64,000 nt of DNA from Adiantum capillus-veneris (lineage: Eukaryota > Streptophyta > Polypodiopsida > Polypodiales > Pteridaceae). A model generated the notes under the pieces. It ran no database searches. It had not been told where the DNA came from and worked only from the letters and a program-made list of their open reading frames with translations. Within the stretch, counting starts at the first letter, position 1; every line of letters begins with the position of its first letter. Location: contig CM043967.1 in NCBI GenBank assembly GCA_014529385.2, positions 128,687,182-128,751,181 on the forward strand, read 5' to 3'. The position numbers were made by a program, and so were the translations under genes. Positions 33,238 to 44,700 of this stretch are shown here, piece after piece.

Positions 33238-34628
33238 TTTTGTGTTTTCTAGTGAATTAAGAGAGGAGAACACGAGAGAATTCTCCACTTTTTTTTCCAA
33301 AATGGGAACCTTGTTCCTCAAGCAATGATACTAGCAGCATCCATATTTTATTCAATCATTAGGCAGAACCTTTGCAGATTCCGTTCTGATGCACGACTCA
33401 CCTTTGTCCATGCTAAGCAAAAACTCCAAGGCTTCAAGCAGGGTTCGAACTTAAACAGTCGAAAGTTCAATTCGACTCTCGCTGAGATAACCAGCTCGCC
33501 CACCCACTTCGGATGACTGCTGTGTGCCCATTTTCTTACAAAAAAGAAAACCTTTCGCAGTGTTCCCTCCCCTACTGCTCACCTGCAGCTATGCAGGTCC
33601 TCTACATGCCCTGCACGTCGCCCCCCTTCCCCGGCATCCACCTGCTCTTCACTCTCCCTACTCATTTCGAGGGCATCTCCCTTGATTCTTGGCTTTTTTT
33701 CAATTAAACCCAGTTGATACCCTCTGCACATGGCCACCTCCTCATCTGCCCACAGCCCTCATTTCATGTGCGTCACGTACTCCTCTCCTGCGCATCCCCT
33801 GCTTGGTTGTCAGCCGCCTTCCCTGCACGCCTGACTATCGTGATGCCCAATACCTGGCATCGGATCTCTTTTGATTCCGTGCAATATTTGATTTTCTACG
33901 ATTGAGTAGCCCCTACTCGACATAGTTGTACAAGTTATTCCAAGTGAGTATTGAATGTTTTAAAGTGGCCTTAGCTTTTGCCAGGCTTGTGCTATTGCAA
34001 ACCCTTGTGTTTTCTGCAAGTGGGCAAGCCATCGCCCCTGTTACCCTCCCTCTTGCAAGGTAGGTCCCACAACAAATTATCTCTCTGATGACTACTGGCT
34101 ATGTAGGCAAAACTAGCTAAGCTAGCTAATGACGACTTCTAGCTGCCAATAATTTCTACAAAAAGCCCTATGCATGACCACAATGAAGGTTCCAATTTCT
34201 AGTTAGCTAAATCAGGGGGCTTAGGTTTGCATAGTTTTTGGTTACTATAAACTATGCTCGTGTGACCATCACCTTACAAGGAACACTATAACAAGACTCG
34301 AAACAAGATGTTTAAGTGTTTTGGGTGCTCTTTATCCATGAGGGCCATGAGATAGGGAGAGAGAGAAGAGGAAGAAAATTAGAAGGTTTGGAACAATTCC
34401 AATAGTCCTAAAATATATGTCCGATGAGTCTTAAATTTAACACTTCTTATTTAGGAGAATAGTGGAATAACCAATCTACCGCACTTGGGTGACATAAATA
34501 TCATTCCAGCTTCCTCCTCTATCCCCACATACACACACGCACACACACAGCCACACATATTAGAGAGGAAGAAAACAATGCTACACCTCATAGATCTATC
34601 CCACAATCCTTGCACTCAAGAACTATTT

Positions 34629-34639
34629 TGTGTGTGTGT

Positions 34640-34707
<68 letters not shown>

Positions 34708-34708
34708 T
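34629..34708 (+). repeat. Compound microsatellite (TG)n(AG)n
   Basis: TG run with one TA interruption near 34643, switching to GA at about 34684. Confidence 0.95.
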
Positions 34709-34949
34709 GTAAAAAAGCTACAAAAGATGGAGGAGAAGGTTTTTATTCATGGAATCATAGGTTTTTTTCTTGTATGATCAAAAGTCGTGTTCATAAAATC
34801 ACATAAAGTTCCATCATTCACACAAGTCACCTATTGCGATGACCTAATGTCCTCGAAGTAGCCCCCCAAAAAAATTCTAGTAGACCAATGAGCTCGAGAT
34901 CTGCCTAGAGGACCCTCTCCTTGGCCAAGGGGGACTACCATATGTGTGC

Positions 34950-34977
34950 ATGTGTGTGTGTGTGTGTGTGTGTGTGG
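34950..34977 (+). repeat. (GT)n microsatellite
   Basis: About 14 GT units. Confidence 0.9.
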
Positions 34978-35599
34978 GACACCAAGGGCACTATATCCTC
35001 ATAGTTTTAAGCTATTATAGCTAGAGGCAACAATGGTAGAGATAAACAAAATAGTGAGAGAGGTGATTTTTGTGAGAGAGGATTTGTTTTCTTGTGAATA
35101 ATTATTTTTATGAAATGGTTTACTATTGACTCACTAGTTAACCTTTTGGTGAGCCTCTAAGTTTGGTCTGCACTAACCAAATGGTTAACATTTTATGGCA
35201 CTCTTGCCCTTTCAGATGTATTACATTGTTTCATAAACTCCATAGGATCAAAGAAAAGTGTAGGCTACGTCTTCCTAGCCATCATTATTGATCGGGTAGT
35301 TGTGTTGGCTAAAAAGTTCCCTTCTTCTAGTCTTGTGCGAGCTTACTGAAATAAAGGGAGGTAATCTTCTTCAATTTCACATAAGTGAATTTGTTGATCA
35401 TTACCTTGCTATAGAGCTATTCAAGTAGAGATTGCTTCTTAATCTTAGTGTCTTAAGGTGGAAAAAGGTACTATAGTTATACTTGTTGATAGTGATCACA
35501 TCTCTCATCAAAGAAATGCACATCTTGCTTCATTGTTGGCCAAAACACTCCAGACTATTAGCAAAACTGAATAAAGACACCGAGAAAAATGTAAATTTC

Positions 35600-37012
35600 A
35601 ATAGTGTTCAAAGGTTTTCAAACTTACCTAACCGAATTGAAATCTCAAAATGTCCATGAGTGCTTTGAGACCTTTCAGATACATAAAGAGGATAAAGTGA
35701 ACCAACTTTAGAACCATGGGCTATAATAAGATGACCCTTCACAACACGCCAAGACTACTGATGAAAATTGACTTTGTAACTCAAGTCATCAAGACGTCCA
35801 ACCGAAGTTAGATTGCGTGTCAAGGCTGGAACATGACGCACATTATGGATGATAAACTTCACCCCATTTTCCATAACCATGGAAATATCACCTACGCAAC
35901 AATGTCACAAGCGTAATTGTCACCAAGTGTAACAGAGCCAACGGTTTCCTCGTATGTAGTAAACCAATCCCTATGAGGTGTGACATGCAACGAAGCACCC
36001 GAATCAAAGAGTTCAACTAGCATAGAACTCTACAAAGATAGAGTTTCATGTGCTTCATAAAAGACATCATTATTTTCAATCAACATATTAATGTCTTGCG
36101 CATCATTGTCATCCTGAACTATGTTTAGTTCTTTAATCTTAATTGAAATCTTTGGTTTCTCCTCTTTATCATCATGATATTTTCCTTTACCTTTGCCCTT
36201 CTCTTTGTCACGCTTCCAAGCATAACAATCCTTCTTTATGTGACCAAACTTATCACAATACTGGCATTGAACATTGCGACAACCACGAGACTTTGATCTA
36301 CCCATTGATGCATCTCTATTTAACTCTTTCTTGGACTCACGTTGAGAAGAACGGCCCTTACGTTGCTTATCATCCCTTTGCACATAATGAGCTTTGCCAT
36401 TATGCGACCTAGTCATGGTCTTCCTCCACGTCTCCTTTGACAAAATTGCACTAGTAACATCATCGTATTTTAGTGTACCATTAGGAGCAATGTTACTAAC
36501 AGAGAGTTACTAACAGCTGTGTAAAAGATGTCCCAAGAGGGTGGCAACGAACAAAGCAAAAAGATTGCTTTCATCTCATCATCAATGGTCATGTGTTGTG
36601 CACAAATTTGGGCAAAAAGAGAATCAAAATCATTGATATGGCTGGCAACGCTAGTTTAGTCCTTCATACACAGGTTGAAAAGTTTTCCCATCAAGAAAAC
36701 CTTACTACTAGCTGTATCCTTTTTGTAAGTGTCGCATAATTTCAGCCATAACGCATAAGCAGTCTCGCATTCTTACGCTGAAAAGTACACTGACTCACCA
36801 AGGTTCAGTCTAATCGTAGACCTGCATAGCTCATTAAGCTCCTCCCATTGAAACTGAGTCATGTGCATATCTTTAGTTCTAGCCACATAGCTAATAGGCA
36901 ACTTTTGCTTCTTTTGGACAAGCACATCATGCATTTATTTCTTCCAAAGCTGAAAATTAGTGCCATCAAACTTCTTTATGTCATAAATCTCACAATATTT
37001 ACTAGTAGACAT
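35600..37012 (-). pseudogene. Copia 3: gag and protease remnant
   Basis: From ATG 37012 (MSTSKYCEIYDIKKFDGTNF, LWKKQMHDVL...) it reads the UBN2-type gag, a Lys/Arg-rich stretch and a CCHC knuckle CQYCDKFGHIKKDC in the open piece 36443-36030. To the left, pieces such as VMENGVKFIIHNVRHVP and LTRNLTSVGRLDDLSYKV correspond to the protease-adjacent region. Several frameshifts and stops. LTRs and pol are not found. The interval 34981-35600 shows only weak frames. Confidence 0.75.
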
Positions 37013-37063
37013 GGTGACAAAACTAAGCAAAAATTTTGGTAGACTCTCCTTTGTATTTCGGAC

Positions 37064-37131
37064 TATGTCAACCAAAATACGAGACAAAATGACCAAGTAT
37101 GTCAACCAAAATACGAGACAAAATGACCAAG
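37064..37131 (+). repeat. 34-bp tandem duplication in the copia 3 leader
   Basis: The unit starting TATGTCAACCAAAATACG at 37064 is repeated exactly from 37098. Confidence 0.9.
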
Positions 37132-37224
37132 TATGTCGCTTCTTAAGGCACCTATCAAACATGTTTGTGATATTTTGGGTAAGTAGAGTGTTTGAAGTTT
37201 CCAAAGCATGGTTAAGTTAGGGCC

Positions 37225-38278
37225 ACATGCAAGTTGTAGCTCGTGCATAATGATGTTTGTGGGCCCATGCCGACTCCCTCCTTGGGAAATTACCTATACT
37301 TCATGACTTTCATTAATGATTACTCCACGTATGCATGGGTGTATCCGATTAAAGCAAAGTCCAAAGTGTTTATGTGCTCAAAGTTTTTTTGGCTATGGCT
37401 GAAAATGTCTTGAAATGTACTATGTGCACCCTCTGTTTAGATCAAGGGGGGGAGTATATGTCTCATGAATTTGATGCACTTCTAACTACTCATCCAATAA
37501 AGCACCAATGTACAATGCCATGTAATCCTCAGCAAAATGTTATTGCTGAGAGGAAACATAGGTCACTTATGGAAATGACATGATGTATGGTCAAAAGTCA
37601 AGCTTTGTTGCATTTGTTTTGGCTTCAGGTCATCATGTGTGATACGTAAGTACTTAACAAGTGTCCTATGAAAGCTTTGCATTCTATGACTCCATATGAA
37701 TCATGGTATCAAAGAAAGCCTTCTATTGAGCACATGCGTGTTTTTGGTTGTTTGGCTTATCCTTTGGTGCCACAAACACATCGTAGAAAATTCGACGATA
37801 AAGCTGTGAAGTGAATTTTTGTTGGTTATAGTGTTGAAAGCAAAGGCTACAAGTTGTACCATTCGTAAACAAAGTGTATCTTGGTTTCATGAGATGGTGA
37901 TTGTGGAAGATTCTATTCAACCCTTTCTATTATGTACTAGAGAGAGTAATGTAAGCTTACAGGATATTTAGGATAGTTTGTTGCCTCTTTTCGGTGGTGG
38001 ACATTTGAATGTAATTCAAATGAGGCAAATGTATAGCCTGTGGGGGTTTCTAAATATGTTACAAATTATCCTATTATTGATCTAGATGTAAATGATGTAC
38101 TTGATGAGGAAACAACTGAGAATGAGCAAGCTAGAGGTATGCAAAAATGGTTGGTGCAAACTCTACGTGATAGTAAATTGGATGAATCTTTGTCTATTGA
38201 TACTCTTTTAGGTTTTTGCCAACGCATTTATGCATCAAATTCTTATGATTTGGTTGTTTCTAGCTTATGTGATGCTGA
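37225..38278 (+). pseudogene. Copia integrase-linker fragment related to copia 2
   Basis: Collinear with the copia 2 polyprotein on the opposite strand: LVHNDVCGPMPTPSLGNY (first catalytic Asp region), MTFINDYSTYAW, LCLDQGGEYMSHEF, PQQNVIAERKHRSL, FGCLAYPLVPQ, and NEQARGMQKWLVQTLRDSKL. There are at least seven stops or shifts. It contains the segment around VHNDVCGP that copia 2 has lost. It stops abruptly at 38278, after ...SSLCDAE, where the palindromic array starts. It is oriented opposite to copia 3. Confidence 0.85.
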
Positions 38279-39575
38279 GTATGCTAACTAGAATACTAGC
38301 TGTGCTAACAAGCACAATCAGTGTGTAGTGTAGCATACGAGGCATACTCATCAGCATGCTAGTTAGCATGATGAGTATACTCATCAGCATGCTAGTTAGC
38401 ATACTAGCTGTGCTAACTAGCATACTCATCAGCATGCTAGTTAGCATGCTGAGTATACTAACTAGCATACTAGCTGTGCTAACAAGCATAATCAGTGTGT
38501 AATTTAGCATATGAGTCATTGTTAACCACATGAATGTGTGCTAAGAAGAATAGAAGGTATGCTAACTAGCATACATATTGTGTTTACCAGCACACTTATT
38601 ATGTTGAACAACATAGCAAGCACACTACGAATGCTAACTAGCATAAATCAGCTTACCCGTTATGCTACTTAGCATTCCCAGTTGTGCTAACTAGCATACT
38701 CATGAGCATGCTAGCTAGCATGCTGAGTATGCTAGTTGTGCTAACTAGCATACTCATGAGCATGCTAGTTAGCATGCTAAGTATGCTAACTAGAATGCTG
38801 AGTATACTAGTTAGCATAGCTGAAGATGCTAACTAGCATATTAGCATAAACCAACTTACCCATTATGCTACTTAGCATTCTTAGCTGTGCTAACTAGCAT
38901 ACTCAGCATGCTAGTTAGCTAGCTGAGTATGCTTACTAACATTCTATATTGCTAGTTAGCACAGCTGAGTATGCTAACTAGCATACTAGCTGTGCTAACT
39001 AGCAAAATCAGTGTGTAGTTTAACATATGAGTCATGGTTAACCACACAAAGTGTGCTAAGAAGAATAGAAGGTATGCTAACTAGCATACATATTCTATTA
39101 ACGAGCACACCTGTTATGTTGAATAGCATAGCCAGTACACTAGCATAAAAGGTGTTAAAGTAGCATACATATTGTGCTAACTAGCGTAGTCCTCAAGATC
39201 ACTAGGCATGCTAACTAGCAGAAGATTTATGCTAAACACCATACCCACCATACAAGAATGCTAACTAGCATATACCATAAACCAGCTTACCCATTATGCT
39301 AGTTAGCATACTACGAAAGGTAGCTAGCATACTCATTGTGTCAAAGACATTCTGAGCATGCTAGTTAGCATAATAGGTATGCTAACTAGCATAAAGGGTG
39401 TTATAGTAGCTTACATATTGTGCTAGACAGCATACTTATCATGCTAAACACCATACCCAGCATACTAGGAGTGAGACTATGCTAACGGGCACACATGCTA
39501 GGTGGCATACATAGCATAACATATTGTGATAACTAGCATGCTCTGTATGCTAGGTAGATTACTAGCATGCTAGAA
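38279..39575. repeat. Array of short palindromes around ATGCTAACTAGCAT
   Basis: About 1.3 kb made largely of a 14-mer and its reverse complement (ATGCTAACTAGCAT, ATGCTAGTTAGCAT), a near-palindrome except for the central two bases. By manual count there are 11 exact GCTAACTAGCAT and 6 exact GCTAGTTAGCAT, plus many near copies. Longer blocks recur: CTGTGCTAAC...ATCAGTGTGTA at about 38300, 38474 and 38990; CTTACCCATTATGCTA at about 38657, 38866 and 39287; and GTGCTAAGAAGAATAGAAGG at about 38536 and 39053. Spacing is irregular. It begins right after the copia fragment. Confidence 0.9.
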
Positions 39576-39599
39576 TGCATAAGTTATGGTGCAAGTATG

Positions 39600-40297
39600 T
39601 CATTGATCACCTGAGCTCATCCAAGAGGTGCACAAGTGTTTTTTGTAGATTTTCCTTCCCACTCCCTTTTGACAAACATCCTTCTTGTTGGGTGAAACAC
39701 GAGTCTCCTCTGTCCAAAATGTGTAGACCAATTCCTTAATTTCATCTTTGATAGGGCTATGACGCTGTTGCTTGTGACATCTAGCCAATGAAAACAGTCA
39801 AGCATTGACACCAGACTTCACCTGCCGCCGTGATTTTGCTTTGAACAAGCTGCGACGGTCGACTTTTAGGACCCTGGAGAATTTGGAAATAGGCATGTTT
39901 TCCTTTGAATTTATCATCATCTGCAATGTTGCGTTCTTCAAAAACAGCTCCTCATAGAAGCTGGCTGCTTGACGATAGCTAGTGTGTTGCGGACATTGGA
40001 GACAATTGCATTGTGCATAGCAGCCTCCTCCTCTAAAGACTGATCACGGATTGCCCGAACAATCGGATGTTGAGCAACAAGATTCCAGATTTCACACTTT
40101 GCTTCTTTGTTGAGAGCTTCAGTCTTGCTCTTGAAAGCTTTCACAATCTCGAAGGAGATTTTCCTTTTCTCCTCATCGTCGATGGCATGATGTCCTCGTT
40201 TAGTTGTCATCTGTCGGTGCTCCCGCTGTTTACACTTTCTTTCTGTCTCATATTTCCTGATAATAGAAAGAGCTAGATGCTGGTAGTTGTGATTCAT
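39600..40297 (-). pseudogene. Unclassified ORF remnant, possible transposon protein
   Basis: The frame 40297-39938 (basic, helical: RGHHAIDDEEKRKISFEIVK) continues after a frameshift near 39960 as YEELFLKNATLQMMINSKEN and ISKFSRVLKVDRRSLFKAKS, then 39788-39600 reads IKELVYTFWTEETRVSPNKK, DVCQKGVGRKIYKKH. The last block resembles a pattern (FW-x-x-x-TR-x-SPN-x-KDV) that I associate with uncharacterised transposon-linked proteins, without a firm name. It has no catalytic motif and does not match the retroelements around it. Confidence 0.4.
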
Positions 40298-40410
40298 TTC
40301 CTGTAATGGCTCCCTTCTGCCTCCATTTCTAGTGGCAATAATGTTGTCTGCTAGTTTTCCATATCTGCAAGTTTGCTAAGCTTTGACAACTCAACTTCAA
40401 GGCAAGAAGC

Positions 40411-40415
<5 letters not shown>

Positions 40416-40493
<78 letters not shown>
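40416..40493 (+). repeat. (GA)39 microsatellite in a 105-bp duplication
   Basis: The block AACTCAACTTCAAGGCAAG at 40388 is repeated at 40493 with one change, and both copies lead into GA tracts. The second tract, 40521-40576, degenerates to GGGA repeats. Confidence 0.9.
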
Positions 40494-40495
<2 letters not shown>

Positions 40496-40636
40496 TCAAC
40501 TTCGAGGCAAGAAGCAATGTGAGAGAGAGAGAGACAGAGAGAGAGAGGGAGGGAGAGGGAGGGAGGGAGGGAGGGAGTAGGAACAGGGCAAACTGTAAAC
40601 TAGTCTGAGAGTGAGACAGAGAGGGAGTCTGCGCCG

Positions 40637-40643
<7 letters not shown>

Positions 40644-40694
<51 letters not shown>
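40644..40694 (+). repeat. (GA)n microsatellite
   Basis: About 25 GA units. Confidence 0.95.
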
Positions 40695-40696
<2 letters not shown>

Positions 40697-40891
40697 AGAG
40701 GACACACCCAACGTCATTGTTGTAACTGAAAACAGAGGCCACACCCCATATGGGAGGGAAAAAATAATATATCTTATGGTTATAAAAATTTCAAACTTCA
40801 CTTGCTCTTTGGTTTTGAATGCTAACAAGCACCTCTTACTAGCATTGTCCGGGACACCAAAAAGCATGACAAGTTAACATGCTTATACCCT

Positions 40892-41752
40892 GAAATAGAG
40901 GATTCAAGAGATCACCTCTCCAATGCAAGTAGAGATTAGCCATGGCATGACTAACTCTTAACACACTCTAATCACTAATCAATCAACTCCTACACACATC
41001 AAGTCCACAAAAGTCTGACTTACCATAGACTAGAAACCCCAAGCACACTCATAATAAGAACACACTAATTACATTGGTGTTGGCCTCTCCAATCACGACA
41101 CTTCATCAATAGCTACACACACGAGGTGAATGGTGCTAGAGTTTCATAAAACCTATCTACACACAAGCAAACAATAGGGCACACACACTAATTACAAGAT
41201 TAAGATGCAACTTAATCTACCTAATTAGTGATGTTAAATCTCACAAATTAAATGCTTATAGAAGAATACGAGTGGTTAATAGCAAGAAGTACATACCTCT
41301 CTCAAATCTAGAATAATGAGAGTGTTATACTACTTCATGACATAATGAAATGTATAGAAGAAGTAGGCTAATGAGAAAATAGAGATTAGATTAATCAAGA
41401 ATAGCTTACTCTAATTACAATAGATTAGCACTAGCCTCTTAAGCATGGGCATTAAGCTCAAGGTTAGGCCATAGAGTGAACACTCAAGAGAGAGGGAGCT
41501 CTCAAAAGTGGATCCTCAAGAGTGGATACTCAAGAATGAAGCCTCCTTGCATAAAGGCTTCCTTTTAAAGGCTTTCACCACAATCCCTTCTATTGTGGGT
41601 TTAAGCTTGAGCCCTCTAGCTAGCATATACAAATTTGGAACTCCCAATGAGCCCAAGACTTATACAAAGTGAGTTGGATATATTATGCACACCCATAGCT
41701 TATCTCCCACTTGATGCATATTCGGTGTAGCCTGCATTAGCCACTGCTAACA
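40892..41752 (-). mobile_element. 3' LTR of the LARD-like element (truncated)
   Basis: Starts on the minus strand with TGTTAGCAGTGGC at 41752, and breaks off at 40892. The part corresponding to 48513-48619 of the right LTR is missing, so no target duplication can be checked. Confidence 0.75.
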
Positions 41753-41764
41753 TTCCCCCCTTCC

Positions 41765-44700
41765 TAATTTGGCGCACGTCCTCATGTGCCGGTGAAGCAA
41801 GACACGAAGACATGGTAGAAATCAAGTCCATGGAAGAAATGTTGAGCTGTAAATCATAGGAACAAGTAATGAGCATCAAAGGCCAACAAGGATAAAAACA
41901 TGAAGTACAATGAACAATTATACAAAGTGAATTTTTTTCTTCTAAAAGATGGGTGAATCATAGTAAAAAACTAAACAACATAAAGAAAAAAAACACTCAA
42001 ACTATCATGAAGATTAAATCACTTGAAATTTCGGTTTTATGCATGAAACACAAGCAATCAATTAAGACCCTAGGCTAATGCAAGTTCATAAACCTATTAG
42101 CCTAGAAACTATGTGACCAATCTTAATAAATCATTCAAGTCTATCATATAAATGGGCTATAAAAAAGCTCCTTATCTATTAGTACATGTCACAGCCTTTT
42201 GAAGCTCATGGAAGTTTTTTTGTTTGCCATTCATAGAAAAAAGTAAATCACAATAAAAAGCTACCACCCCAAGGCAAGTCTAGGTGCGACTCTCGGCTCC
42301 TTGAACCATCAAGAAGGTGTTTCAAAAGCCTATTGGTCTACCAAGGCGACTGCTAATCCCTATCAGCCCATGGCAACGATTTAGGGCCTTGACCAAGTGA
42401 GCCAAGGTAATGCCCCTCGCCTTCCAAGTGCCAATAAGGCACTAGGCCTCACATGGACACAACATAACATAGAAATTTTCTTTTCATGTGTTTTTGCTAC
42501 TTTTTCTTGACACTTTTTTCCTTCATCGATTCATGTTTTAGCACTTTTTTGTTTCTTCCATCATGAGATGTTTATGGCAATTGGACTAAAGGACTAAAGG
42601 CTAATCATAGCCGTAGGTCATGTTAAAAATGAATGGAGTATTTAAGACTATCACTAAGAGTCTAGGACTAATGAGAAATGAACCTACATTAACCTAAGGT
42701 CAAGGCAAATTACCTAGGATTAACACATATTTTTGATGAGTTAATATTCACAAAGCAAAGTGTTGAAAATTTAGGATGCCTAGCTTTTGAACATGAAAGA
42801 ATCATAGCTTAGAAGCAAAATTTCACTTAAGCCAAGCAAGAGAATGAAGAGATAAACAAAAGAGCAAAATCATGAAAGGATTACACCTATTCATGCATCC
42901 TTGAGCAAGCATCCTTTGTGTAGATAAGTGTCTTGATCTTTTTAGTACAATAGAAGATGATTGAAGCTAAGTGTAAACACAAGCTCCAAAGTCCATTTAT
43001 TGAAAGTGACACAAAAAGAACATTAGTGAAAACCTAAAGCTAGGGTCTTGAATACCCGAATTTTCCAAAGGGACAAAACCCTAAGGAAAAAAATGCCTTT
43101 GGTTATGCACACGATTCTCTTTGTAACAAATTTATACATAAACATCAACAATGAGAGATAAAATGATTCTACATAAGCACATTTTCAATTTTGTACAACC
43201 TCTCATGCATAATTCAAACGTTGATTAATTTCTAGCTCAATGAGACATGGAACTTCAAAACAAGCCAAGAGCTGAAAATAATGGAATTTTGATGAAATGA
43301 AGCGGCTCTTGATAGCCAAAGTTTACAATTTAAAGCTCCAAACAAGTTGGCTAAACACTAGCTCAAATGAAGTTTTACAAATTTTAGAGGAATCTATGAG
43401 CTAGAGATGGCTGCAACTTGATGAAATGAAAATGAATGGCTCTCAATAGCCATAACTTGTACTTGAAAGCTCTCAAAAAATTTGGATAAACAACTAACTC
43501 AAATGAAAACACTTTCACATGAGACCCAGCTATGAGCTAGCATGTATACAACTTTTAATTCAAAGAACTAGAATTGCTCTAACTAGCCAGGTTTTGCAAT
43601 ATTTTGCAATGATGACCCCTTCTTGGATAAATGAAATCATAGCTTTTCCCACAACCTTTCAAAACAACTCAAATAAATAGTGCTCTTAAGCATTTGGAAT
43701 TTCAACACAAGCACTAAAAATGAACGATTAACCACAACCCCAAAATTTTACTACCCTCTTTTGGCCATCAAGCAAGCTTAATTTTACTGCCCTCTTTTGG
43801 CCATCAAGCAAGCTTAATTTTAGTGTTTATAAATTCAAATCAAACACTAAAATTTATAATCAATACCAAGCCCAAAATGCACAATGTCAACCAAGCATCA
43901 AAGCACTAGCAATGGTAGCTCTCTGAGTTCATATGCTTGCCAAAAAATAATTTTCCTTTTAGTGCAAAAAGAATTTTTCAATAAAGCCAATCATTAGATC
44001 ATGCTAAGCCAAATACTCACACAATCATCACCCCCACTATCCATGCCCACATCTTTTCTCTTACCTAGCACAAACAGAATACATAGCAAAGAGAGGAAAA
44101 AATTATGATGAGATGTAATGTCACTCTCCCGAAGTGATCAAAAACCTAATTTCATGCTATTTCCCCTTCAAACAATCTCCTAAAAAAGATAAACAATTTC
44201 ATTTTCAATGTATTTCTATTTTGCCTGTTTGAGTCGGCATCTGAGAATGGGGGAGTCATGAAATGATGGGTAGGTGTGGGAGCCTGAAAAGAAGGTGTGA
44301 ATGGTTGTGGCTTCGAAACCTTGAACGATTGGTTGTAGCCGAAAGGATTGGCTCGTGCTTATCACAAATTCGCAATTGCATACAAGGAAGAGCACTAAGC
44401 AAGGTCTGAGAAGCACAGAATCACACTATTTTTTGTCGACTTTGGAATTTGCCAGTGCCATTAATGAAGGGCATGCTCCATGCCATGAACAATGTACATC
44501 ATGCTTGTGTGTATGTGTGTGTGTGCGCTGTGCTCTGGGATGAATCCCTGGCAGGAGATCATGTGTGTGAGAGTGTGATGGTGTGGTGTCATGGTCATGA
44601 GTAATTGGGGCCAGTTATGCAGCTGAGAACCGCGGCGGATCAGGCGCATTAACGAAGGCTGAAGCTGTGGCATGTTGACAGCCTGGCAAAAACCATGGCC

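Larger units (their letters stand above)
31935..34980. other. Gene-free interval with microsatellites
   Basis: I see no supported gene, LTR or domain here. Open frames are short and often consist of dinucleotide repeats. Five microsatellite loci lie inside and are listed separately. Confidence 0.6.

Noticed and set aside
32917-33321. Frame of Ser-Leu, Thr-His and Tyr-Ile repeats
   Set aside because: It only reads through the (GATA)n, (GA)n and (GT)n microsatellites.
33430-33500. B-box-like GGTTCGAACTT and GTTCAATTC motifs, possible tRNA or SINE
   Set aside because: No matching A box, no cloverleaf and no tail could be built around them.
38265-38531. An 88-codon minus-strand frame rich in Met, Leu and Ser in the palindromic array
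   Set aside because: It is the translation of the repeated ATGCTAACTAGCAT units and not a protein gene.
38279-39575. Possible CRISPR array
   Set aside because: Unit length 14, mixed orientation, irregular spacing, no unique spacers of constant size, and a plant nuclear context.
40329-40742. Ser-Leu-rich frame and its Arg-Glu-rich opposite-strand partner
   Set aside because: Both are produced by the (GA)n tracts.
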